Below are positions 43,350-52,280 of a stretch of DNA of 64,000 bases, one piece after another. The stretch spans positions 124,001 through 188,000 of the forward strand of contig JAVKFY010000040.1 of assembly GCA_040223615.1 (NCBI GenBank), given 5' to 3'. Position 1 is the stretch's first letter, and each line of letters begins with the position of its first letter. The translations under genes were made by a program, and so were the position numbers. This DNA comes from JAVKFY01 sp040223615. Its GTDB lineage: Bacteria; Pseudomonadota; Alphaproteobacteria; GCA-2731375. The notes beneath the pieces were generated by a model that saw only the letters and a list, made by a program, of their open reading frames with translations, made no database searches and was not told where the DNA came from.

Positions 43350-44552
43350 TCACAACTCGCGGTACATGCGGCCGCGGTTGAGGACGCGGTGCGGGTCGAA
43401 GCTGTTCTTCACCCGGGCGGTGAGCGCGGCGAGCGCTTCGGGCTGCGGCTGGAAGATGGTGGCCGCCTGACGCACCGCGTCGTCGGCGCGGACCAGGGTG
43501 GCGTGGCCTTCCGCGCCGATGGCGGCGCGGATCGCCTGGCCATCGGTGTCAGGCGGTGCGGCGAGCCAGATCAGGCCGCCGGCCCAGTCGTAGAGCCGCG
43601 CACCGGGCAGGTTGGCAAGCATCGCCGGGCCGCGCATCGGCGTTACCGACAGCTTCCACAGCGCCGTGCCGTCAAGGCCGAGCAGCGGCTTCACGTCGCG
43701 GATCTCGCGCCACAGCGCGGCGGTGTTGTGGCTGTGCAGTTCTTCCACAGCGCCGAAGCCGCCGAGCTCGGTCTTCAGGGCGTTGCAGCGGTGTTCGACC
43801 GAGGGGCCGGGGCCTTCGACGCGGATCGCGGTGACGGCGGCGCCGGCGTCGCGAACGTAGCCGACCGCGGATCGCGCGGCGGCTTCGGGCGGCAGGTGGG
43901 CGAGTCCGGAGACCTCGTGCGGGCTGCCGCCGGCCTGGCTCAACGCGCGCACGGCGGTCTCGTCGTCGAGGCCGAAGACCAGCACGGTGCGGGTCTTCTC
44001 CGGCGCTGGCAGAACCTTGACCGTGACCTCGGTCATCGCCGCCAGGGTGCCGTGGCTGCCGGCCAGCAGCTTGCACAGGTCGTAGCCGGTGACGTTCTTC
44101 ACCACCCGTCCGCCGGACTTGATCAGCTCGCCCCGGCCGGTGACCGCGTGCACGCCCAGGAAGTGGTCGCGCGCGGCGCCAGCCTTGATCCGGCGCGGCC
44201 CGGCCAGGTTCGCGGCCAGCACGCCCCCCAGGGTCTGCTTGTCCGGCGCGCCGCCGTAGAGCGGGCCGAAGTCCGGCGGCTCGAAGGCCAGTTGCTGGCG
44301 GTTCTGCCGCAACAGGCCCTCGATCTCGGCCAGCGGCGTGCCGGCCATGGCGCTCAGGACCAGTTCGTCCGGCTCGTAGAGATTGATGCCGGCGAGGCCG
44401 GACAGGTCGATCCGGTGCGCTGCCTGACCCGGATAGCCGAGCCCGGCCTTGGAACCGGCGCCCAGCAGGTCGACCGGCGTTTCCTCGCCCACCGCCCAGC
44501 GGACCGCCTCGGTGACCTGATCGGCGTTCTCTGGTCGCCACGTTTCCGGCAT
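43350..44552 (-). CDS. glcE: Glycolate oxidase FAD-binding subunit
   Basis: The protein has 400 residues. The PP-loop of the FAD_binding_4 domain is present (VDLLGAGSKAGLG) and KNVTGYDLCKLLAGSHGTLA is typical. GlcE pairs with GlcD, and is shorter, lacking its C-terminal oxidase part. Its start overlaps the stop of glcD (ATGA), so the two are translationally coupled. It is followed by the REPIN-like pair and glcF. Confidence 0.95.
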   Translation of the reverse strand: MPETWRPENADQVTEAVRWAVGEETPVDLLGAGSKAGLGYPGQAAHRIDLSGLAGINLYEPDELVLSAMAGTPLAEIEGLLRQNRQQLAFEPPDFGPLYGGAPDKQTLGGVLAANLAGPRRIKAGAARDHFLGVHAVTGRGELIKSGGRVVKNVTGYDLCKLLAGSHGTLAAMTEVTVKVLPAPEKTRTVLVFGLDDETAVRALSQAGGSPHEVSGLAHLPPEAAARSAVGYVRDAGAAVTAIRVEGPGPSVEHRCNALKTELGGFGAVEELHSHNTAALWREIRDVKPLLGLDGTALWKLSVTPMRGPAMLANLPGARLYDWAGGLIWLAAPPDTDGQAIRAAIGAEGHATLVRADDAVRQAATIFQPQPEALAALTARVKNSFDPHRVLNRGRMYREL

Positions 44553-46039
44553 CAGAAGCGCGGCAGCTCCGGGAACGGCATCTGGCCGCGGCTGATGTGC
44601 ATGCGGCCGAGCTCGGCGCAGCGGTGCAGGGTCGGGAATACCTTGCCGGGATTGAGGTAGCCGTCGGGGTCGAAGGCGCACTTCACGCGCTGCTGCTGGT
44701 TCAGGTCGGTCTCGGAGAACATCGTCTCCATCAGGTCGCGCTTCTCCACGCCGACGCCATGTTCGCCGGTCAGCACGCCGCCGACCTCGACGCACAGCCG
44801 CAGGATGTCGGCGCCGAAGTCCTCGGCCTTCTCCAGCTCGCCCGGCTCGTTCGCATCATAGAGGATCAATGGGTGCAGGTTGCCGTCGCCGGCGTGGAAG
44901 ACGTTGGCGACGCGAAGGCCGTAATGGCTCGACAGCTCGGCCATGCGCTTGAGCACTTCGGGCAGCTTCTTGCGCGGGATGGTGCCGTCCATGCAGTAGT
45001 AGTCCGGGCTGATGCGGCCGACGGCGGGGAAGGCGGCCTTGCGCCCGGCCCAGAATTGCAGCCGTTCGGCCTCGCTTTCGGAGATCCGCAGCGACACCGC
45101 GCCGCAACTCTCCGCGATGCCTTTCACGGCGTCGATCAGGTGGTCGACCTCGGCCTGCGGGCCGTCGAGTTCGGCGATCAGCAGCGCCTCGACGTCGAGC
45201 GGATAGCCGGCCTGGCAGAAGGCTTCGGCCGCGTGGATCGCGTCGCGGTCCATCATCTCGATGCCGGCGGGGATGATGCCGGCGGCGATGATCGCGGCGA
45301 CGCACGAGCCCGCCGCCTCGCTGGAGGGAAAGCCGAGCAGCAGCGCGCGCGCCGTCTCCGGTTTCTTCAGCAGACGCACGGTGACTTCGGTGACCACGCC
45401 CAGCAGACCCTCCGAGCCGGTCAGCAGGCCGAGGAGGTCGTAGCCCTCCGAGTCGAGATGCTTGCCGCCCAGGCGCAGCACCTCGCCGGTGATCAGCACC
45501 ACCTCCAGGCCGAGGATGTTGTTCGTGGTCAGGCCGTATTTCAGGCAGTGCACGCCGCCGGAATTCTCCGCCACGTTGCCGCCGATGGTGCAGGCGATCT
45601 GCGACGACGGGTCGGGCGCGTAGTAGAAGCCGGCGTGCGCGACGGCGGTGGAGATGCCGAGGTTGGTGACGCCGGGCTGCACCGTGGCGCAGCGGTTGTC
45701 GAAGTCGATATCCAGGATCCGGTTGAACTTGCCCAGGCCCAGGATGATGCCGTCGGCCAGCGGCAGGGCGCCGCCCGATAGCGACGTGCCGGCGCCGCGC
45801 GGCACTACCTTGATGGCGCGCCGGGCGCAGAGTTTGAGGATTTCCGAGACCTGCGCCACGGTCTCCGGCAGGACCACGACCAGCGGCATCTGCCGGTAGG
45901 CGGTGAGCCCGTCGCTCTCGTAGACCCGCATCGCTGCCGCGTCGGCGATCACCCCCTCGCCGGGGACAATCGCGCGCAGATCGTCGATCAGGCCGGCGCG
46001 CTGGGCGATCGCCTTCTCGTCGGGCGCGGGCATCTGCAT
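44552..46039 (-). CDS. glcD: Glycolate oxidase subunit GlcD
   Basis: The protein has 495 residues; GGAGG about 9 bp upstream favours the ATG at 46039 over longer frames. FAD-binding loop VVPRGAGTSLSGGAL, NVAENSGGVHCLKYGLT and the C-terminal AFDPDGYLNPGKVFP with GDGNLHPLI and EHGVGVEKR are diagnostic. It oxidises glycolate (or D-lactate) to glyoxylate. Together with glcE and glcF it makes a three-subunit enzyme; no malate synthase G or GlcC regulator is nearby. Confidence 0.96.
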   Translation of the reverse strand: MQMPAPDEKAIAQRAGLIDDLRAIVPGEGVIADAAAMRVYESDGLTAYRQMPLVVVLPETVAQVSEILKLCARRAIKVVPRGAGTSLSGGALPLADGIILGLGKFNRILDIDFDNRCATVQPGVTNLGISTAVAHAGFYYAPDPSSQIACTIGGNVAENSGGVHCLKYGLTTNNILGLEVVLITGEVLRLGGKHLDSEGYDLLGLLTGSEGLLGVVTEVTVRLLKKPETARALLLGFPSSEAAGSCVAAIIAAGIIPAGIEMMDRDAIHAAEAFCQAGYPLDVEALLIAELDGPQAEVDHLIDAVKGIAESCGAVSLRISESEAERLQFWAGRKAAFPAVGRISPDYYCMDGTIPRKKLPEVLKRMAELSSHYGLRVANVFHAGDGNLHPLILYDANEPGELEKAEDFGADILRLCVEVGGVLTGEHGVGVEKRDLMETMFSETDLNQQQRVKCAFDPDGYLNPGKVFPTLHRCAELGRMHISRGQMPFPELPRF

Positions 46040-46260
46040 CGGCGGGCCTCCGGCGGTCCGTGGAAACATTGTCACGCTATCCCAGATGCCGCGGGAAACG
46101 AAGCGCGGCGGCACCAGATTTGCGACTGTCACAGACCGCCGTTATTCTTGTGTCTCCATTATCGAGCGTCCGAGTTCGACGGGGCCGCGGCAATGCCGCG
46201 CCGCCCAAGCGCTACTTCATTGCGCGCCGGGCAGACGGGTGCCAACCAATGAGGCAGGAA

Positions 46261-47178
46261 ATGAGCGAAAGCAGCGCATACGACGCCGGCAACGAGGGCA
46301 AACGCGACTTCGGGTCGATCTACAACCAGCCGCAGCCGGCACCCTATTTCGAGGCCTTGCGTAAGCTCGACTATGCCATTCCCGGCGAGGCCAAGCCCTT
46401 GTTCCAACAGGTGATCGACGCGCGGCGCGAGGCCCAGCGGAGTGATGACGTGACCATGCTGGATCTGGGCTGCTCCTACGGCATCAACGCGGCGCTGTTG
46501 AAATACGACCTCGCCATGGACCAGCTCTACGACTGGTATGACGAGCGCGAGGCGGCGACGACACGCGGCGCGGTCGATCTCGACCGCCGCTTCTTCGCCG
46601 AAAGGGACCGGCAGGACGGTCTCGCCGTGGTCGGCATCGACCCGGCCGAGCGGGCGATCGAGTATGCCGTCGAGGCCGGCCTGCTGGATGCCGGCATCTC
46701 GGCAAATCTGGAAGACGATCCGCTACCGGCGCAGGACCTGGAGAAAGTGCGCGGCGTCGACCTGATCACCGCCACCGGCTCCATCGGCTACGTCACCGAG
46801 CGGACGTTCCGGAAGCTGCTGCCGGCGGTGGATGCAGGCCGGGCGCCGTGGATCGCCACCTTCGTGCTGCGCATGTTTCCGTACGACGAGATCATTCAGA
46901 CACTGGGCGAACACGGCTTCACGACGGAGAAGTTGCCTGGCGTGCATTTTCCGCAGCGCCGCTTCGCCGATGCGGAGGAGGCAGCGCACGTTCGCGCACG
47001 ACTGGAAGAGATCGACATCGACCCCGCGCCGGAAATGAGCGAACACGGCTACGTCGCCGAGTTTTATCTATCGCGGCCGTCCGATGCGGCGCGCCAGCGG
47101 CCGTTGGCGGACTTGTTGCGCGCGTATGAGCCTGCGCCGAGGGCCTCGTCGCCGCTGACCCGCGGTGCGGAGGATTGA
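46261..47178 (+). CDS. Class I SAM-dependent methyltransferase
   Basis: The protein has 305 residues; a GAGG at 46251 supports the ATG at 46261, with an ATG at 46249 also possible. Motif I is LDLGCSYGINAALL, motif II VVGIDPAERAI and the post-motif strand GVDLITATGSIGYV. The N-terminal ~65 residues (FGSIYNQPQPAPYFEALRKL) may be a substrate-binding region. Its 5' spacer of 221 bp to glcD is the divergent promoter region. The acceptor is unknown. Confidence 0.85.
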   Translation: MSESSAYDAGNEGKRDFGSIYNQPQPAPYFEALRKLDYAIPGEAKPLFQQVIDARREAQRSDDVTMLDLGCSYGINAALLKYDLAMDQLYDWYDEREAATTRGAVDLDRRFFAERDRQDGLAVVGIDPAERAIEYAVEAGLLDAGISANLEDDPLPAQDLEKVRGVDLITATGSIGYVTERTFRKLLPAVDAGRAPWIATFVLRMFPYDEIIQTLGEHGFTTEKLPGVHFPQRRFADAEEAAHVRARLEEIDIDPAPEMSEHGYVAEFYLSRPSDAARQRPLADLLRAYEPAPRASSPLTRGAED

Positions 47179-47307
47179 ATGACGTCAGGTCAGGACGGGG
47201 TGTTGTTCAGCCATGGCGGTTTCACGCCGACTGGGTACCACGCTCGTCATTCCGAGATGCCCGGGGCAAGCGGGCCTGCGCACCTTGACAACGCAAGAAT
47301 GAAAATC

Positions 47308-47336
47308 GTCATGGCCGGACTTGATCCGGCCATCTC
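47308..47336. repeat. CTTGA-loop palindrome
   Basis: A 9-bp perfect stem, ATGGCCGGA (47311-47319) with TCCGGCCAT (47325-47333), and loop CTTGA. It lies between the convergent methyltransferase gene and rpmJ and matches the palindromes at 22875 and 59962. A degraded second copy may be present at 47246-47275. Confidence 0.75.
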
Positions 47337-47395
47337 CGGCTAAATCGTTGTCGTCAGCAGGATCGACGCCGCTCTAATATCCTAGCGACCGGCGG

Positions 47396-47521
47396 TCAGC
47401 CCTGGCGCGCCTTGAAGCGGCGGTTGGTCTTGTTGATCACGTAAACGCGGCCCTTGCGGCGCACGATGCGGCACTCGCGGTGGCGGTTCTTGATCGATTT
47501 CAGCGAGTTCACGACTTTCAT
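47396..47521 (-). CDS. rpmJ: 50S ribosomal protein L36
   Basis: A 41-codon gene reading MKVVNSLKSIKNRHRECRIV, then a basic C-terminal part ending in KARQG. This is the longer L36 form, with one Cys rather than the zinc-binding set, as in many Alphaproteobacteria. It is a ribosomal large-subunit component near the peptidyl-transferase region. The gene stands alone between a convergent methyltransferase gene and another methyltransferase gene. Confidence 0.95.
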   Translation of the reverse strand: MKVVNSLKSIKNRHRECRIVRRKGRVYVINKTNRRFKARQG

Positions 47522-47609
47522 GGCACCTGGCCCTGGCTGCTCGACAACGGCGGCGCAACCTAAGGGCCGGGCCGGAAACTGTCAACGGCGGTGTCGCGCG
47601 GCGGGCGCG

Positions 47610-48560
47610 TCAGTCCTTGTTGCGTATCGCGATCACGCGCACGATCCCGACATCGCCGGTCTGCAGAACCGCCAGGCGGCGGCCCCAATAGTGCACCTCG
47701 CGCAGGACGGCGGCGTGCATCGCCGATTCCGGGGGATGTTTCAGCATCTTCTTGGCCAGGCCCTGCAGGCTCTGGGTCAAGCTGGCGCAATAATCGTCGG
47801 TGATGTCGGCGGTGACGCGGATCTTCAGGTCGTGCTGCTTCATCGCCTTGCGCAGCCCATTGACGGTGTCGATGGTCGGCGGCGCGGGCTCGTAGGCGCG
47901 CCAGAGGTCGATCGCCGGCGTGGTGTGGGCCTCCGACTTGCGGACGAAGTCGACGAACAGCAATTGGCCGCCGGGCTTGAGCACGCGGGCGATGGCGCTC
48001 AACTCGCTGTTGTGATCGGGTTGCCGGTGCAGCGCCTCGACCGATATCACGGCGTCGCGCGAGGCCTCCTTGATGCCGGCCTCGACCAGGGTCTGTTCGC
48101 TGATCGAGGCCTTTTTCGACAGATTGGCGACCTGCGATAGCCGGGCCGCGGCATTGGCCAGCAATGGCTCTGGCTCCAGGCCATCGACCCAGGCGCCGGT
48201 ATCGCGGGCGATGACCCGGGCGAACAGGCCAAGCTGGGCGCCGCAGACCAGCACGCTCATGGTCTCGTTCAGGCCCAGCGGCTTGACCACGGAAACCGCG
48301 AAACGCTCGCCGCCGGCGTATGAACTGCCCTCGCCGCAGACCATCTGTACCGCTTCGATACGCTCCGGGGTCCACACGCGCGCGGTATTCTCGCCGCTGT
48401 CGGTGCCGCTGTCCTCGGCGTCGAGGTCGAGCTCGTCCGCGATCGGCGAGTCGCTGTCCGCGAAACTCGGCTCGGTCGTGGAGTCGTGGCCTTCCCACCA
48501 GGCATAGAGACGGGAGAACAATCCGCCGCTGCCTGCCGATTTAGACAATGCCGTTGCCAT
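47610..48560 (-). CDS. SAM-dependent methyltransferase-like protein
   Basis: The protein has 316 residues. The methyltransferase fold is visible as MSVLVCGAQLGLFARVIA (motif I, though the usual GxGxG is replaced by CGAQLG), DGLEPEPLLANAAA, and LKPGGQLLFVDFVRK. The N-terminal ~70 residues are acidic and low-complexity. The altered motif I raises doubt over SAM binding, although related proteins with this form occur next to pyruvate kinase in Rhodospirillales as I recall. Here it lies 119 bp upstream of the end of pyk on the same strand, i.e. downstream in transcription. Confidence 0.75.
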   Translation of the reverse strand: MATALSKSAGSGGLFSRLYAWWEGHDSTTEPSFADSDSPIADELDLDAEDSGTDSGENTARVWTPERIEAVQMVCGEGSSYAGGERFAVSVVKPLGLNETMSVLVCGAQLGLFARVIARDTGAWVDGLEPEPLLANAAARLSQVANLSKKASISEQTLVEAGIKEASRDAVISVEALHRQPDHNSELSAIARVLKPGGQLLFVDFVRKSEAHTTPAIDLWRAYEPAPPTIDTVNGLRKAMKQHDLKIRVTADITDDYCASLTQSLQGLAKKMLKHPPESAMHAAVLREVHYWGRRLAVLQTGDVGIVRVIAIRNKD

Positions 48561-48679
48561 GCGCGCTGATAGCCGAACTCAAACCAAGCCAATTTCCGCA
48601 GCTGTCACCGATTGGTACGGCGAAACTGGTTAAACTGGGGTGAAGGGTGCACCCATTTGCAACGCTAACGGCTGATGCC

Positions 48680-50101
48680 TCAATCGGTTCCGATCCAGGC
48701 GATGCGCAGGATATTGGTGGCGCCTGGCGTGCCGAACGGGACGCCGGCGGTGATCACCAACCGCTGGCCATCGTGGCCCAGCCCGGTGAGCCGGGCGACG
48801 TCGCAGGCCCGGTCGACCATGTCCTTGAAGTTGTGCGCATCTTCGGTCTCGATGCAGTGCAGGCCCCAGGCCAGCGCCAGCCGCCGCGCGGTCGCCAGCT
48901 TCGGGGTCAGCACCAGGATCGGCACCCGCGGCCGTTCGCGCGCGGCGCGCAGAGCGGTGGAGCCGGAGGTGGTGTAGCAGGCGATCGCGGCCGCCCCGAT
49001 GGTTTCCGCCACCTGGCGCGCGGCGGCGGTGATGGCGTCGGCGGCGGTGCCTTCCGGGCTGGCGTGCTCGGCATCCATGATCTCGCGGTAGGTCGGGTCG
49101 CTCTCGACCTTCTCCGCGACGTCGTTCATCACCGTCACGGCGGCGACGGGGTGCGCGCCGGCGGCGGTCTCGGCCGACAGCATCACCGCGTCGGCGCCGT
49201 CGTAGACCGCGGTGGCGACGTCGGAGACCTCCGCGCGGGTCGGCGCCGGCGCGGTGATCATGCTCTCCAGCATCTGGGTGGCGATCACCACCGGCTTGCC
49301 GGCGTCATGCGCCAGCCGCACCAGCCGTTTCTGCAGCACCGGCACGTCCTGCAGCGGCACTTCGACGCCCAGGTCGCCGCGCGCCACCATCAGGCCATCG
49401 GCCAGGTCCAGTATCTCGTCGATCCGCTCCACTGCCTGCGGCTTCTCGATCTTCGCCATCAGGGCGACCTCGTGGCCGGCCAGCTTGCGCGCCTCGGCGA
49501 TGTCGTCGGGGCGCTGCACGAAACTGAGCGCCAGCCAGTCGACGCCAAGCTGCATGGCGAAGGCGAGGTCGGCGCGGTCCTTGTCCGACAGGGCGCCCAC
49601 CGGCAACGTCGCGTCGGGCAGGTTCACGCCCTTGCGGTCGCGCAGCGGGCCGCCGGTCACGATCTCGGTGTCGGCGTAGTCGGGTCCGCACTTCAGCACC
49701 CGCAGCCGGATCTTGCCGTCGTCGAGCAGGACCGGCATGTCGCGGTCGAGCGCGGCGAACACCTCCGGATGCGGCAGCGCGACCTGCTTGGCGTCGCCGG
49801 TCTGCTTGCCCAGCACCAGTTTCAGCTTGCGGCCGGCGGTGAGCTGGATTTCGCCATCCTGCATCGTGCCGACACGGATCTTCGGGCCTTGCAGGTCGGC
49901 CAGGATCGCGATCGGCTGTTCCAGTGCCTTTTCCACCCGGCGGATCGCCTGATAGCGCTTGCGGTGGTCGGCATGGGTGCCGTGGCTGAAGTTCAGGCGG
50001 AAGGCATCGGCGCCGGCCTCGACCAGCTCGCGGATCATCGCCGCCCCGTCGCTGGCGGGGCCCAGCGTGGCCAAAATCTTGGTACTGCGGCGGCGTTGCA
50101 T
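48680..50101 (-). CDS. pyk: Pyruvate kinase
   Basis: The protein has 473 residues. Substrate and metal residues are seen in RLNFSHGTH, the catalytic-Lys segment MAKIEKPQAVERID and VARGDLGVEV; TQMLESM and DAVMLSAETAAG follow. The C-terminal regulatory domain is normal. It makes pyruvate and ATP from PEP. Start 9 bp after the end of gckA on the same strand makes a gckA-pyk operon, the arrangement of ttuD-ttuE in tartrate use. Sequence alone does not say whether it is the only pyruvate kinase. Confidence 0.97.
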   Translation of the reverse strand: MQRRRSTKILATLGPASDGAAMIRELVEAGADAFRLNFSHGTHADHRKRYQAIRRVEKALEQPIAILADLQGPKIRVGTMQDGEIQLTAGRKLKLVLGKQTGDAKQVALPHPEVFAALDRDMPVLLDDGKIRLRVLKCGPDYADTEIVTGGPLRDRKGVNLPDATLPVGALSDKDRADLAFAMQLGVDWLALSFVQRPDDIAEARKLAGHEVALMAKIEKPQAVERIDEILDLADGLMVARGDLGVEVPLQDVPVLQKRLVRLAHDAGKPVVIATQMLESMITAPAPTRAEVSDVATAVYDGADAVMLSAETAAGAHPVAAVTVMNDVAEKVESDPTYREIMDAEHASPEGTAADAITAAARQVAETIGAAAIACYTTSGSTALRAARERPRVPILVLTPKLATARRLALAWGLHCIETEDAHNFKDMVDRACDVARLTGLGHDGQRLVITAGVPFGTPGATNILRIAWIGTD

Positions 50102-50110
50102 GGCGCGATG

Positions 50111-51391
50111 TTAGTCGTGCGATGTGGCAGTTACCAGTACGGCCCGGAAGTCGTTCACGTTGGTGTGGGTCGGCCCGGTCAGCACCAGGTCGCCCAGCGC
50201 CTGGAACAGGCGGTAACTGTCGTTGGCCGCAAGCATCGCGGCGACGTCGAGGTCCAGAGCATGGGCCCGGGCTAGCGTGTCGGGCCCGATCACCGCGCCG
50301 GCATTGTCCTCCGAGCCGTCGATGCCGTCGGTGTCGCAGGCGATGGCGCAGACCTCGCCGGCGCCGTCCAGGGCCAGCGCCATGCCGATGAGATACTCCG
50401 CGTTCGGACCGCCGCCGCCCTGGCCGGCCATCGTCACCGTGGTCTCGCCGCCGGATAGCAACACCACCGGCCGCTTGGTCTGCGCCAGCGCCATGCGGGC
50501 ATGTTCGGCGCCGAGCTCACGGGCTTCGCCTTCCAGCGCGTCGCCCAGCACGACCGGCTCGACGCCGGCGGCGCGCGCGGCTTCGGCCGCCGCCGCCAGG
50601 GCCGCCGCCGGGGTCGCGACCAGGTGCATCGCCGTATTCGCGAACACGGGATCGCCCGGCTTCGGTGTCTCGTCCTCGGCCGCTTCGAGGCGCGCGGCGA
50701 CTGCGGCCGGCGGTTCGACCCGATAGCGGGCCAGCACCTCGCGGGCCTCGGTAAATGTCGTAGGGTCCGGCACGGTCGGGCCTGAGGCGATCACCGCCGG
50801 ATCGTCGCCCGGCACGTCGGAGATCAGCAGGCTGACCACGCGCGCCGGAGCCGCCGCTGCGGCGAGCCGGCCGCCCTTGATTGCCGAGAGATGCTTGCGC
50901 ACCGTGTTCATCGCCCCGATCGGCGCGCCGGAGCGCAGCAGCGCGGTGTTCACCGCCTGCTTGTCGTCCAGCGTCAGGCCGTCGGCGGGCAGGGTCAGCA
51001 GCGCCGAGCCGCCGCCGGAGATCAGCACCAGCACCAAGTCGTTCGCGCCGGCGCCCCGGGCCAGCTCAAGGATCCGACGCGCGGCGTCGCGGCCGGCGGC
51101 ATCGGGCACCGGGTGCGCGGCCTCGACGACGTCGATGCGAGCGGTGGGCAGACCATGGCCGTAGCGGGTCACCACCAAACCCTCGATCGCGCGGTCGGGC
51201 CAGGCCGCCTCCACGGCGCGGGCCATCGCGGCGGCCGCCTTGCCGGCGCCCAGGACCAGTGTGCGTCCGGCCGGCGCCGGCAGGTCGAGATACGGCGCCA
51301 GGCAGCGCATCGGGTCGGCGCTGGCCACGGCGGCGCGGAACAAATCCATCAGCAATGCCCGTTTTTCCGGCGCCAGGCTGGTTCGGCTCAT
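50111..51391 (-). CDS. gckA: Glycerate 2-kinase (MOFRL family)
   Basis: The protein has 426 residues. GAGKAAAAMARAVE, LVLVLISGGGSALLTLP and the C-terminal MOFRL domain (LLSGGETTV, EDNAGAVI, LTGPTHTNVNDF) are typical. It phosphorylates D-glycerate to 2-phosphoglycerate; older records call it hydroxypyruvate reductase TtuD. It is cotranscribed with pyk and divergent, by only 40 bp, from an IclR-type regulator that is its likely controller. It fits downstream of glcDEF if a glyoxylate-to-glycerate step exists elsewhere. Confidence 0.93.
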   Translation of the reverse strand: MSRTSLAPEKRALLMDLFRAAVASADPMRCLAPYLDLPAPAGRTLVLGAGKAAAAMARAVEAAWPDRAIEGLVVTRYGHGLPTARIDVVEAAHPVPDAAGRDAARRILELARGAGANDLVLVLISGGGSALLTLPADGLTLDDKQAVNTALLRSGAPIGAMNTVRKHLSAIKGGRLAAAAAPARVVSLLISDVPGDDPAVIASGPTVPDPTTFTEAREVLARYRVEPPAAVAARLEAAEDETPKPGDPVFANTAMHLVATPAAALAAAAEAARAAGVEPVVLGDALEGEARELGAEHARMALAQTKRPVVLLSGGETTVTMAGQGGGGPNAEYLIGMALALDGAGEVCAIACDTDGIDGSEDNAGAVIGPDTLARAHALDLDVAAMLAANDSYRLFQALGDLVLTGPTHTNVNDFRAVLVTATSHD

Positions 51392-51431
51392 GACTTGTCC
51401 CTTCGCTGCTCACCGTGCCATATCGTTGGCC

Positions 51432-52280
51432 ATGGTGAAGATACCCGAAGGCGCTGGCGCGCCAACGCCGTTCACGCCGCGCCGCGGGCGACCCGCGCAA
51501 CGGACCGACGCCGGCAACGCCCAGGTGCAGTCGCTGGACCGCGCGCTGACGCTGCTGGAGGAGATCGCCAGGCACGACCAGGGCGTCGGTCTGACCGACC
51601 TGGCGCAGGCGGTGGCGCTGGCGCCGTCGACCGCGCACCGGCTGTTGAAAAGCATGCAGAACCGCGACTTCGTACGGCAGGACGCCGAGCGCGGCCTGTG
51701 GTTCATCGGCGTGCGCGCCTTCGCCGTCGGCAACGCCTTCGCGCGCAGCCGCGACATCACCGGCCTGGCGCGGCCGGTGATGTGGGCGCTGATGGAGCGG
51801 GTCGGGGAATCGGTCAACCTGGCGGTGCTCGACGATGACGAGCCGGTCTATCTGAGCCAGGTCGAGTGTCACCAGATGATGCGGGCGCATGCGCTGCCCG
51901 GCGGTCGGCCGCCGGTGCACTGTTCGGGCGTCGGCAAGGCGCTGCTCGCCTACCTGCCGGAGGATCGGATGCGCGCGGTGCTGGAGCGGCGCGGACTGCT
52001 GGCGCAGACGCCGAAGACGATCACCGAGGCCGATGCCTTCGCCGCCACGCTGGCCGCGGTCCGCGCGCGGGGCTACGGGCTCGACGACGAGGAACAGAGC
52101 CTGGGCATGCGCTGCGTCGCGGCGGCCGTGTTCGACGAGAATGGCGACGCGGTGGCGGCGCTGTCGATCACCGGTCCGACGGCGCGGATCAGCGATGCCC
52201 GGCTGGACGAGTTCGGCGCGGCGGTGCGCGCCGCCGCCGACGACCTGTCGGCCCGCATCGGCGGCCGCCGGCCAGGCTAG
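51432..52280 (+). CDS. IclR family transcriptional regulator
   Basis: The protein has 282 residues from the ATG at 51432; a GTG three bases later is an alternative, and no strong ribosome-binding site is visible. The N-terminal winged helix reads VQSLDRALTLLEEIARHDQGVGLTDLAQAVALAPSTAHRLLKSM in two parts (residues ~30-75), followed by the IclR effector domain (VNLAVLDDDEPVYLSQV, PPVHCSGVGKALLAYLP). The 40-bp divergent spacer with gckA is short enough for one operator to control both. The effector is probably an acid of the glycerate/glyoxylate route (inference). Its TAG shares CTAG at 52277-52280 with the convergent panE-like gene. Confidence 0.92.
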   Translation: MVKIPEGAGAPTPFTPRRGRPAQRTDAGNAQVQSLDRALTLLEEIARHDQGVGLTDLAQAVALAPSTAHRLLKSMQNRDFVRQDAERGLWFIGVRAFAVGNAFARSRDITGLARPVMWALMERVGESVNLAVLDDDEPVYLSQVECHQMMRAHALPGGRPPVHCSGVGKALLAYLPEDRMRAVLERRGLLAQTPKTITEADAFAATLAAVRARGYGLDDEEQSLGMRCVAAAVFDENGDAVAALSITGPTARISDARLDEFGAAVRAAADDLSARIGGRRPG

